From an uncultured Algibacter sp. (GTDB lineage Bacteria > Bacteroidota > Bacteroidia > Flavobacteriales > Flavobacteriaceae), in assembly GCA_947499935.1 (NCBI GenBank), contig CANMQH010000002.1:186001-250000 (forward strand): a DNA stretch of 64,000 nt, in the 5' to 3' direction. The position numbers were made by a program, and so were the translations under genes. Shown piece after piece: positions 1 to 7,283 of the stretch; the stretch's first letter is position 1, and every line of letters starts with the position of its first letter. The notes beneath the pieces were generated by a model that saw only the letters and a list, made by a program, of their open reading frames with translations, had not been told where the DNA came from and ran no database searches.

Positions 1-2
1 GC

Positions 3-464
3 CTAGCGCCTAAAGCAATTAAAAAAGATAAAGTCGAAAAGAGTGAAGCCAAAAAGGATATCAAAAAGGAAGAAAAGAAAACTTCTAAGCCCAAAGAAGC
101 TACACCCAAAAAAGAAGTCAAACCCACTAAAACCGTAAAAAAAGAATTGGATGGTTTAAATGCGGACATCAAGGCGTGTAGATTAAAAATCCGACTTTTC
201 AATGAAGAGAAACGTAAGCATGAACCGCAAAAGCCAAAACCAAAACGACATACCAAAATCAAAAATCACTTTATAGCGATTGCCAATTTGATTCCACCGG
301 CACATAAGGATAATGTAAAGATGCAAAAGGAAGCCGAGAAGATTTTACTACGTGCACATCGTGGTATTATGAATACCTACGGAATCAATTTCGTTCGTGC
401 TGAAGCTGGCGAAAAAGCTATTAAAGAGAAATATGATAAAATGGAAGAAAAAGCCACTAAATAA
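3..464 (+). CDS. Lys-rich hypothetical protein, 5'-truncated by window edge
   Basis: The frame is open from the left edge, so only about 153 C-terminal residues of a longer protein are visible; the first start codon inside the window would be TTG at 147. The first 50 or so residues are a Lys/Glu/Pro-rich low-complexity linker without hydrophobic segments. The remainder is basic and probably helical. I recognise no family. It ends 2 nt before a small membrane protein gene and runs in the same direction as the ATPase gene, so I infer it belongs to the same virus-like operon. Confidence 0.65.
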   Translation, partial: LAPKAIKKDKVEKSEAKKDIKKEEKKTSKPKEATPKKEVKPTKTVKKELDGLNADIKACRLKIRLFNEEKRKHEPQKPKPKRHTKIKNHFIAIANLIPPAHKDNVKMQKEAEKILLRAHRGIMNTYGINFVRAEAGEKAIKEKYDKMEEKATK

Positions 465-466
465 TT

Positions 467-712
467 ATGAATAAAAAAGTATTAATCATCACAGGAGCAG
501 GCTTAGCCATTGGTTTTGCCGAAGCGCTTATTTACTATAACCTTGGTAAAAACTCAAAAGGGGAAAAGTTCAAATTTCAAGTACCTAAAGGTGTGGAACT
601 GTTAAAGACCACAGGCATTATTATAGCAACCTCTCTAGCTACTGCTGCACTTTCTAATATTCTGGAAAATGCGGTAACAGACACACCAAAATCCATCCCA
701 GTAATTGCATAA
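467..712 (+). CDS. small membrane protein
   Basis: An 81-residue protein with two hydrophobic stretches, one near residues 5-22 (rich in Gly, Ala, Ile) and one near 48-65, separated by a short basic loop. No family is recognised. It starts 2 nt after the preceding stop and ends 3 nt before the next gene, so translation is probably coupled. Small one- and two-pass membrane proteins recur through this element (also after position 11900), which fits virion-membrane or holin-like proteins. Any specific role is a guess. Confidence 0.6.
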   Translation: MNKKVLIITGAGLAIGFAEALIYYNLGKNSKGEKFKFQVPKGVELLKTTGIIIATSLATAALSNILENAVTDTPKSIPVIA

Positions 713-715
713 ATT

Positions 716-1183
716 ATGAAAAAGATAGAACACCAAGTATTTTTAAAAAATAATACGCTCGATAAAAAATTATTACTTCAACCTATCCAAGAGAAGATAA
801 AAATCTTTGATAGAATGTACGCTCTATTAGAAACGGTTTCCGATTGCGAAAAAGGAGATTTACTGGAGCAGTTAGAAGAACTAGACCTTGAAATACTTGA
901 GGACATTGATGAAGAATATGCAGACAAATTAGAATTCAATGAGATTGAAGAGGAATTAGAATCAAAACCGAAGCTAGAAAAGGTGCCAATCCAAAAACCA
1001 AAACCTACGGACGAATCCATATTGGATGAACTTACAAAAATGGGACGCACCCAAGATATTGGACGTGCAACCTTTAGAGACTTAGGTATTAAAGCCGAAC
1101 TCGGTTGGCAAACAACCATTGGCAAATACACTATTAAGCGCACTAGTGTTTTTAGATACCGCTATGCTATTGAGCAACATTAA
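716..1183 (+). CDS. hypothetical protein, acidic middle and conserved-looking C-terminus
   Basis: A 155-residue protein. Residues 20-90 are strongly acidic and predicted helical with runs of Glu and Leu. A Pro/Lys linker follows, then a compact C-terminal segment (about 100-155) with regular hydrophobic and aromatic positions that looks like a small folded domain. It has no membrane segment. It is the last gene before a perfect 12-bp hairpin, so it probably closes a transcription unit. I do not recognise the family. Confidence 0.6.
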   Translation: MKKIEHQVFLKNNTLDKKLLLQPIQEKIKIFDRMYALLETVSDCEKGDLLEQLEELDLEILEDIDEEYADKLEFNEIEEELESKPKLEKVPIQKPKPTDESILDELTKMGRTQDIGRATFRDLGIKAELGWQTTIGKYTIKRTSVFRYRYAIEQH

Positions 1184-1191
1184 TTATAAAC

Positions 1192-1227
1192 AATAAGCCT
1201 AAAGATGTCTTTATTTTTAGGCTTATT
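1192..1227 (+). terminator. hairpin, probable transcription terminator
   Basis: A perfect 12-bp inverted repeat (AATAAGCCTAAA / TTTAGGCTTATT) with a 12-nt loop starts 8 nt after the preceding stop codon. There is no strong T-run beyond the stem's own T residues, so termination is inferred from position and stem quality. Confidence 0.6.
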
Positions 1228-1612
1228 GCTTATACTAACGGGTTAACCGTATAAAAGTAATATTGGTATTTAAAAACCACAGGATAAGAATCATAATGCG
1301 AGATACTAACTAAATATCCCATGGTTTAGTTCGCTATTAATTATACTTAAATTTCAAATTTAATTGTTCGCATGCCCCCGCACTACATCAAGTATAAATC
1401 AATCAGCACTTGTTAAACATATTCCTTGTTAGCACCTCTCTATGAGGTAAATATATACAACTTTTTAACTATTAACAGAAGTCTTTTTTAAATATTATTT
1501 AGGCTTTTTTTCGTTTTTACAAAAACAATATAAATAGGTTATAAATCAATTAACAAATTCACGAAAACTTATTCTCAGTAGTTTGGCTTTTAAATAATTC
1601 GTTATAAGCCCA
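1228..1612. other. intergenic region, candidate regulatory zone
   Basis: No gene is supported in these 385 bases. The stretch holds several short dyads: GGTTAACC near 1241, AACTAAA/TTTAGTT around 1306-1330, and ACCTC/GAGGT around 1434-1449. It then turns very AT-rich before the DnaA-C-like gene. It probably contains the promoter for the gene starting at 1613. I cannot assign a -7/-33 pair with confidence. Confidence 0.4.
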
Positions 1613-2065
1613 ATGAAAAAAACAGTTCACGATTATCACGATTTACAAGACAGTATCGATAACCTAATAGGCAAATTCGGTTTGCCTAAAACTATAGAGG
1701 TCATTGATAGTTTGACCAATAACACAGCCCTTACCACAAAGGACAAAGAGAAGACCAAGTTATTGCTCATTTTTGTTATTGCTCAGAGTATTGAGGTCTT
1801 TGATTTAAAAGAAGAAAGCTTTTACTCCAGTCCAGTACAAGAATACCGAGAGGCACGTATGTCCTGCTACTATTTACTTAAAAAATATACGGATAGTAGT
1901 TATGCGAAAATTGGAGAAAATTTCAAGCAGTCTAAAAGAGCCATATTATATAATTACCACAAGTGCGATGAGATTTTATCCATCCCTCAGTTTTACAAAT
2001 CATTTGTAGAAAAATTTAAAATCCTAGAGAATAACACTATCAATTTTATAGCAAAATTGAACTAG
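1613..2065 (+). CDS. DnaA C-terminal-like helix-turn-helix protein
   Basis: 150 residues. The C-terminal half (about 75-130) resembles the DNA-binding domain of DnaA: an E-Y-R-E-A-R entry helix, then YAKIGENF as the first helix-turn-helix element and SKRAILYNYHKC in the place where DnaA has its DnaA-box recognition helix. The AAA+ ATPase part of DnaA is absent. The N-terminal 70 residues are helical and unassigned. Such stand-alone DnaA-C-like proteins are common on Bacteroidota mobile elements and may act in replication or regulation. It follows a 385-nt regulatory gap and starts a new transcription unit leading to the packaging-like ATPase. Confidence 0.6.
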   Translation: MKKTVHDYHDLQDSIDNLIGKFGLPKTIEVIDSLTNNTALTTKDKEKTKLLLIFVIAQSIEVFDLKEESFYSSPVQEYREARMSCYYLLKKYTDSSYAKIGENFKQSKRAILYNYHKCDEILSIPQFYKSFVEKFKILENNTINFIAKLN

Positions 2066-2068
2066 CCT

Positions 2069-3025
2069 ATGCAAGATAAAATAGCCCAAGAAGTTCAAGA
2101 AGCCCTTACTACTAGTCCCGAAAAGATTCATTTTGAACAAATCCAAGATGAAGATAGCAGTCCACTTAATCAGCCTGTTGTAGAAAAAGATATTGGTGGA
2201 GAACGTCCTATGGACAATGAAGAAAAACAGAAAAATTGGAATGTTTGGAAGCCTGATATGGGAGCCAAAAGCATTGAAGAAATACAAGCTCAAAACCAAA
2301 GCACATCTACCGATTTTAGAAGCCAAGTGGAATCTAGTGTAAAACAAGAACGCGCCCAAGAACCACTCGATGCTCCAGAGCAAGAAATTAATGGAAATGC
2401 TATACATGACGATACTGATAATACTATTGCAGATAGCACTTTTGAAGTGCCTTTAGCTCAAGCCAATCAGACCGCAGATGCGCTTTTGGGAATGACCAAC
2501 AATGTACTTGCCATAGGTGGTGGGTATTTTGTTAAGATAGGCAAGCATAAAGAGTTTTATGAGTTTGACGAGATTATTCAAGTTATTGATGAACAGAATG
2601 AAAAGAACATTCAGCGCATCAAACTGGATAAAGAAGACCAAGCTTTATTACGTCCTTTGCTTGCACAAGTATTGCGCAAAAAAGCTAAGAAACTAACCCC
2701 TGAACAGCAACTTATGGGGGCAGTTGTTTCTATACTGATGAAAAAAGCCCAAATAATCATGGAGGTGCGTGCCGAAAATAACTTACTGGAAGAGCGCATA
2801 CTCGATATTATTAGGGAAGAAAAGGGAGGTATTGTCCATTCCGAAGAACAGGAAGAAGCGGATGAGGGTATGGAAACTACATCTGCCTTAAACACCCAAC
2901 AAATAGAAAAAGAAAAAAAACCACCTGAAACATCTGAACATTTTGTCCAGGACATCGAAGCAGAAGAAATAAATGATGGCATCTCCGTATTAGAGGTGGC
3001 TGAAGAACTTAAAACTGATTCCTAA
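2069..3025 (+). CDS. acidic hypothetical protein with conserved helical domain
   Basis: 318 residues. The first 120 are acidic, Gln/Glu-rich and probably disordered. Residues about 125-250 form a helical domain with a Gly-rich turn (AIGGGYFVKIGKH) and amphipathic helices around 205-235. The tail is acidic again. No membrane segment is clear. It lies 3 nt after the DnaA-C-like gene and overlaps the ATPase start by one base (TAATG), implying co-translation. It may be a scaffold or partner of the ATPase; that is inference from position only. I do not recognise the family. Confidence 0.55.
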   Translation: MQDKIAQEVQEALTTSPEKIHFEQIQDEDSSPLNQPVVEKDIGGERPMDNEEKQKNWNVWKPDMGAKSIEEIQAQNQSTSTDFRSQVESSVKQERAQEPLDAPEQEINGNAIHDDTDNTIADSTFEVPLAQANQTADALLGMTNNVLAIGGGYFVKIGKHKEFYEFDEIIQVIDEQNEKNIQRIKLDKEDQALLRPLLAQVLRKKAKKLTPEQQLMGAVVSILMKKAQIIMEVRAENNLLEERILDIIREEKGGIVHSEEQEEADEGMETTSALNTQQIEKEKKPPETSEHFVQDIEAEEINDGISVLEVAEELKTDS

Positions 3026-3954
3026 TGGCAAAAGTAAAACCAAAAAGAGGACGTAAGCCTATCAAGCACTTAAAAGAAGATTTAGATAGACAACCCATGA
3101 TTATGTTGGTTTGTGGGGAAACTGGGGTTGGAAAAACCTATCGAAACAAATTGGAAATCAAACATTATATGATGGACCACCTTGCCGTTGGCAAAAAAGG
3201 ACGCAAAGTATTGGCTTTCGATACCAATGATGATGATTACCCCCAATTTAGAACCGTAAGCCCTAATCACCTTAAGGCTTTGACCAAGGTTTCGTCTCGC
3301 AGAATTCGCCCCTTTAATCCCGATGGTTCTCCTATGGATAATGACCAAAAAAAAGAGGTCATTACCAAAATAATGAAACACTATAAAAACGGATTGGTGG
3401 TCTTAGATGATATTGACCATTACATGACTGGCGCTAAAGGACAATCTATGATTGGGGCGCTCTGTACGGTTCGCCACAAGGGTATCGATGTGGTATTGAC
3501 CCATCAATCCGTAGCTAAGATTACCACCTCAGAATGGCAAAACTGTACCTGGCTTAGATTGCACCACCAAGTGGACGATGTGACTCGTTACCGTGAGCGT
3601 ATTCCCAAATATCAAATGGTACGTATTGCACAACTTATTGTAGATGAGCAATACGAACTGTGCTCCAATGCCTTTTCTGAAGGAAAAATTACGGAACAAG
3701 AATATAAAATCCAGAAAAGCTTTTTTGTGTATGTGAATATGCGGGAACAGCGTATTAAAGGATGCAGTAGGTCTGCATTTATAAGAGCCAGTAAAAAATT
3801 TATCGACCAGGAAGAAAACCGTAAAGTTAAAATGTTACTCAATGAACAGGACTTTGATGGCAATCATATTTACAAAACTAAAAATGATGCCATCATTAAA
3901 ATGATTTCTGATAAATTGAGGTATCACGAAAATGGATTAAGCAACGATGTATAG
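3025..3954 (+). CDS. P-loop ATPase of the FtsK/HerA type, packaging-ATPase-like
   Basis: 309 residues. Walker A is GETGVGKT at 31-38, Walker B is LVVLDDID at 124-131, and a VVLTHQS strand at 156-162 fits the conserved Gln of the FtsK/HerA class. The protein has a basic N-terminus and no membrane segment. About 300 residues with the P-loop near residue 30 is the size and layout of the genome-packaging ATPases of tailless viruses; Zot-like ATPases of filamentous phages are an alternative, but they usually carry a membrane anchor. It is the last left-arm gene before the cargo block, and its stop codon lies within the first of six repeats. Virus packaging is an inference from fold and company. 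Confidence 0.65.
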   Translation: MAKVKPKRGRKPIKHLKEDLDRQPMIMLVCGETGVGKTYRNKLEIKHYMMDHLAVGKKGRKVLAFDTNDDDYPQFRTVSPNHLKALTKVSSRRIRPFNPDGSPMDNDQKKEVITKIMKHYKNGLVVLDDIDHYMTGAKGQSMIGALCTVRHKGIDVVLTHQSVAKITTSEWQNCTWLRLHHQVDDVTRYRERIPKYQMVRIAQLIVDEQYELCSNAFSEGKITEQEYKIQKSFFVYVNMREQRIKGCSRSAFIRASKKFIDQEENRKVKMLLNEQDFDGNHIYKTKNDAIIKMISDKLRYHENGLSNDV

Positions 3955-4138
3955 TGGAAAAAATTTAGCAAAAACGACTCTATAATAGAAAAAATTTAGC
4001 ATCCCACAAAGAATTGATATTTATACTGGAAAATATTTAATTATATTATAATGGAAAATATTTAACAAAAACGAACGTATAATGGAAAATATTTGCCAAT
4101 TTTGTATAATTATACATTTATAATGGAAAAAAATAGTC
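3950..4138 (+). repeat. six degenerate repeats upstream of the Fic gene
   Basis: Units resembling TATAATGGAAAATATTTA begin at 3950, 3981, 4022, 4047, 4078 and 4119. The spacings are 31, 41, 25, 31 and 41, so units 1-3 and 4-6 are offset by exactly 97 bases, as if a three-unit block had duplicated. Units 1 and 4 also share a following AGCAAAAACGA-like tail. The first unit covers the stop of the ATPase gene and the last contains the start codon of the Fic gene. An operator array for the DNA-binding N-terminus of that protein is a reasonable inference. Confidence 0.7.
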
Positions 4139-5601
4139 AAATACACCTTCAAGAAATTATTTATGGTTCTCCAGACTCTACTATTTCTAGGCAAATATCA
4201 AAATTAGAGAAAGAAGGTCAAATTAGAAAGATAGCTTCAAGGATCTATACCTCTAATCTTGAAGATACGCATGAAGATATTATCCAACGTAATATTTTTC
4301 CAATTCTCGGAAATCAATATCCAGGTGCCGTACTAAGTCATCGCTCTGCGTTTGAATTTAAGCCCACGTCATCAGGGCAATTATTTGTTACCTATAAATA
4401 CACAAAAAAAGTACAGCTTCCTGGCATTACCATTAGGTTTATGAAAGGAGCTACTGCTATTGATGGAGACACTCAATTTTCAGGAGATTTAATGGTATCA
4501 CAAAAAGAAAGGGCTTTGCTCGAGAACCTCCAAATATCAAGAAGACCTGGCCCCGATTCTAAAACACTTACATTTCCTCAAATAGAAGAAAAATTAGAAC
4601 AGATTATACGAATAAATGGAGAAGAGGAATTAAATAAAATAAGGGATAGAGCGCATGAAATTTCAGAAAAAATAGGAATGCCTAAAGAGTTTAAGAAACT
4701 CAATCAAATTATAAGCGCCCTGCTTACCACAAAACCTTCAAGTATACTGAAGTCCCCTTTAGCAACAGCGAGAGCCTTTGGAGTACCTTATGACCCTGCT
4801 CGTATAGAATTATTCGAAATTTTGTTTAGAACATTAAAGCAACAAGAGTTTAAGCATCTTGAAGAACAAAATACAACTACAAGCGCCTATCGAAATTTTG
4901 CGTTTTACGAGAGTTATTTTTCAAATTACATAGAAGGAACCGTATTTGAGGTAGATGAAGCAAAACAAGTAATAGCCACCCAAAAACCATTACCTGCCAG
5001 ACATGAAGATTCTCACGATGTACTGGGTACATACCAATTGGTTTCCAATAGACGTGAAATGCAAATTGTACCTCACTCCAAAGAAAACTTTGTAGAGATA
5101 CTTCAGTATCGACATAAAATTTTATTGGATGCACGAAAGGATAAAAAGCCCGGAAAGTTTAAAGACAAAAATAATAGAGCGGGTAATTCATTTTTTGTAG
5201 ATAAGGAATTGGTATTGGGAACTTTGTATAAAAGTTTCGACTATTATAAGGCTCTTACAGATCCTTTTGCAAAAGCGGTTTATATCATGTTTGTGGTAAG
5301 CGAAGTACATCCCTTTTTGGATGGAAATGGTCGTGTTTCTAGAGTAATGATGAATGCAGAATTAACTACGGCTAATCAAACCAAAATAATCATTCCAACA
5401 GTTTATCGTGAAGATTATTTAGGTGGTCTGCATCGGTTAACTAGAGCAAAAGACCCCAATGTATTTATAAGAATGCTCAATAGGGCGCAAGCTTTTAGCC
5501 ATACTTTAATAGGAAACAATATGGAAGAAATGGAGGATACCCTTGAGCGTAGTAGTGCATTTAAAGAAAGTAATGAAGGGGTTTTGAAGATTATTGGATA
5601 A
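4123..5601 (+). CDS. Fic family protein with N-terminal AbiEi-like winged helix
   Basis: 492 residues from ATG 4123; an upstream TTG at 4093 is possible but less likely. Residues 1-150 contain a winged-helix region (STISRQISKLEKEGQIRKIASRI is cut here to STISRQISKLEKEG) and resemble AbiEi-type antitoxin domains. The C-terminal half is a Fic domain with the full catalytic motif HPFLDGNGRVSR at 396-407, expected to transfer AMP or another nucleotide to protein hydroxyls. An inhibitory motif of the S-x-x-x-E-G type is at 267-272 (SNYIEG), placed before the active site as in auto-inhibited Fic proteins. The gene begins inside a repeat array, suggesting autoregulation. A self-contained conflict or toxin-antitoxin fusion is inferred. 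Confidence 0.85.
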   Translation: MEKNSQIHLQEIIYGSPDSTISRQISKLEKEGQIRKIASRIYTSNLEDTHEDIIQRNIFPILGNQYPGAVLSHRSAFEFKPTSSGQLFVTYKYTKKVQLPGITIRFMKGATAIDGDTQFSGDLMVSQKERALLENLQISRRPGPDSKTLTFPQIEEKLEQIIRINGEEELNKIRDRAHEISEKIGMPKEFKKLNQIISALLTTKPSSILKSPLATARAFGVPYDPARIELFEILFRTLKQQEFKHLEEQNTTTSAYRNFAFYESYFSNYIEGTVFEVDEAKQVIATQKPLPARHEDSHDVLGTYQLVSNRREMQIVPHSKENFVEILQYRHKILLDARKDKKPGKFKDKNNRAGNSFFVDKELVLGTLYKSFDYYKALTDPFAKAVYIMFVVSEVHPFLDGNGRVSRVMMNAELTTANQTKIIIPTVYREDYLGGLHRLTRAKDPNVFIRMLNRAQAFSHTLIGNNMEEMEDTLERSSAFKESNEGVLKIIG

Positions 5602-6010
5602 GCCTCTTAATACGATATTTTTTTATCATCTTTTAGACAAACAATACTCTGCGTCTTATTTCAGACAATCAAAACTATAATATTCCTATCGATGAAATAC
5701 TAGAATTATTGGAATTCACATATAGCATCAACATCTAAGAGTATGATGAGTAAGAATTGAAATTGGCTAGTATTATTACTATGTTTAATGAGCCTCGAAT
5801 TGAGTTAAAAGCTTTGGAGAAAATCATAAGAATCTTTGACTTGGAATTTTACCGAATAGCGTTTGTGGTTTATATTAATTCTCACGTATTATAAATTAAA
5901 AACCTACTGAATTATAGGTTTTTATATATGAAAATTAATATATTGTCGCAGAAATAGCTAAACTTAGTTGTATTTGTTTATAGGTTACACACAAGCTAAA
6001 AAAACTAACT
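5602..6010. other. intergenic region with possible decayed reading frames
   Basis: About 410 bases without an intact gene. Short open stretches between 5640 and 5890 read like coding sequence interrupted by stops, so a decayed small gene is possible, but no family is recognisable. A clear hairpin lies at 5898-5923. The promoter of the following ABC-system operon should be in the last 80 bases. Confidence 0.4.
5898..5923 (+). terminator. rho-independent terminator-like hairpin
   Basis: A 9-bp perfect stem (AAAAACCTA / TAGGTTTTT) with an 8-nt loop, ending in a T-run. It probably ends transcription of whatever once occupied 5602-5890, or of the Fic gene. Confidence 0.65.
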
Positions 6011-6193
6011 ATGGAAGACAATTCTACAAAAATCATTATAGCAATTATTGCTCTTGTTACAGCAATTATTGGTGGTGCTCTGATTTCAATTAATAAATCT
6101 CGAAAGCGAAATACAAAGACAAATCAAGACAATATAAAAATAAAAGGCAATAAGAATAAAGTAATTGGTGGTGACGATAACTCTAAAAATTAA
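6011..6193 (+). CDS. small membrane protein of ABC three-component operon
   Basis: 60 residues: an N-terminal transmembrane helix (about 8-26, Ile/Ala/Val-rich), a basic cluster, and a C-terminal motif KGNKNKVIGGDDNSKN. Nearly the same motif (GSKNKIIGRDDNSQTN) begins the next protein, whose start codon overlaps this stop by one base. The motif looks like one turn of a small N-G-x-x-N-x-V/I-x-G-x-D-N beta repeat seen at N-termini of other conflict-system proteins. I infer that it lets the two proteins associate and tethers the complex to the membrane. Confidence 0.6.
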   Translation: MEDNSTKIIIAIIALVTAIIGGALISINKSRKRNTKTNQDNIKIKGNKNKVIGGDDNSKN

Positions 6194-6768
6194 TGCTAAA
6201 AAATACAAAGCAAAATAACGCCAACATATCTGGCTCGAAGAATAAAATAATTGGTAGAGATGATAATTCGCAAACTAATAATTACATAGGTTCAAATGGT
6301 AAATTATCATCTCTGTTTGAAAAACTCAAAGGAAGTGTAGATAATAGTGAAGAAATTGAAAAAATATCAGATAATTTAAAAAGATATACGACACGTAGAG
6401 ATACAATAGGCCTTGAACAAAAATTAAAAAATGCAGAAAAAAGCTATTTGTATGAAGACTTTGCCTGGCTAAAACAAGAGTTTCACAAAAAGCTTGTTTA
6501 TTACCAAAATTATGAACCTGCTCAAGAAATATTTGCCTTTATTTTAGCAATAGTACTTGAAAAGTATATTAATCTAATTAAGCCAATGCTACGAGAAGGC
6601 ATGTCAGAAAGAGAAATATTAGCAACGATATCAAATGACGTTGTAAAACCAATTTTAGATTTAATCGAATCAGAAGGTTGCGATGATATAATTGGTTTAT
6701 CATCAACTGAAATTCAAGGAATGTTTCATTATCTCACAGGCAATTGCCACATAAATTGGGAAGTATGA
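6193..6768 (+). CDS. ABC three-component system accessory protein
   Basis: 191 residues with no membrane segment. Residues 5-32 carry the N-x-I-x-G-x-D-N-type motif shared with the upstream small membrane protein. The remainder is helical and charged, and its position directly before the middle-component gene fits the variable C-terminal-domain protein of ABC three-component (ABC-3C) conflict systems. It overlaps the previous gene by 1 nt and the next by 4 nt (ATGA), indicating a single operon. The assignment rests mainly on gene order and general appearance. Confidence 0.5.
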   Translation: MLKNTKQNNANISGSKNKIIGRDDNSQTNNYIGSNGKLSSLFEKLKGSVDNSEEIEKISDNLKRYTTRRDTIGLEQKLKNAEKSYLYEDFAWLKQEFHKKLVYYQNYEPAQEIFAFILAIVLEKYINLIKPMLREGMSEREILATISNDVVKPILDLIESEGCDDIIGLSSTEIQGMFHYLTGNCHINWEV

Positions 6769-7283
6769 TTGTATATCAAAAAGCATATGATTTATATCAC
6801 ACAGTTTACAGAATGATGAAACTGCTTGCTCATTTTAAACAAGATGGATTAATAGAAATAGATAGGTTAAGAATTTGGGATTACTATTTACTTTATCCAA
6901 ATAAAATGAAAACCATAAGATTAAAACGTGAAGAACAAGACGTCAAAAAAATAATTAAAAACTATATCGTGAAAGAGGAAAATCCTTACGAAATGATTAT
7001 AAACGACCGAAAAATGTTTGAGAAAATCAAACCATATCAAATGACGGCTATAAAATGTCTAGCTTCATATGGAATAGTGAATAAAGATTATCTTCAAGAA
7101 AACAGAATATCAAGTATTAATAAAAACATATTTGATGATTACGCAGATGATTTTAAGGACTTAAGCGTGCAAGAAGAAAATGCAATTAAACTTTTAACAA
7201 GTCATTTTTATCAAATTTCTTTATTTGGTGTTGACGGTTTAAAAAGTAGAACAGGATTATTAGAAAGTAAATATGATGCATAA
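6765..7283 (+). CDS. ABC three-component system middle component
   Basis: 172 residues from ATG 6765, which forms an ATGA overlap with the preceding stop; an upstream in-frame TTG at 6744 is less convincing. The N-terminus (MIVYQKAYDLYHTVYRMMKLL is longer than needed; key part YDLYHTVYRMM) followed by an I-W-D-Y-Y-L-L-Y-P segment resembles middle-component-5-type ABC-3C proteins, small winged-helix-like adaptors between the ABC ATPase and the variable effector. It overlaps the ABC ATPase gene by 11 nt. Family assignment is from memory of the motif. Confidence 0.6.
   Translation: MIVYQKAYDLYHTVYRMMKLLAHFKQDGLIEIDRLRIWDYYLLYPNKMKTIRLKREEQDVKKIIKNYIVKEENPYEMIINDRKMFEKIKPYQMTAIKCLASYGIVNKDYLQENRISSINKNIFDDYADDFKDLSVQEENAIKLLTSHFYQISLFGVDGLKSRTGLLESKYDA

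Noticed and set aside
778-1143. 121-codon minus-strand reading frame
   Set aside because: It lies fully inside the plus-strand 155-residue gene and is Ser/Phe-rich, the usual shadow of an acidic coding region.
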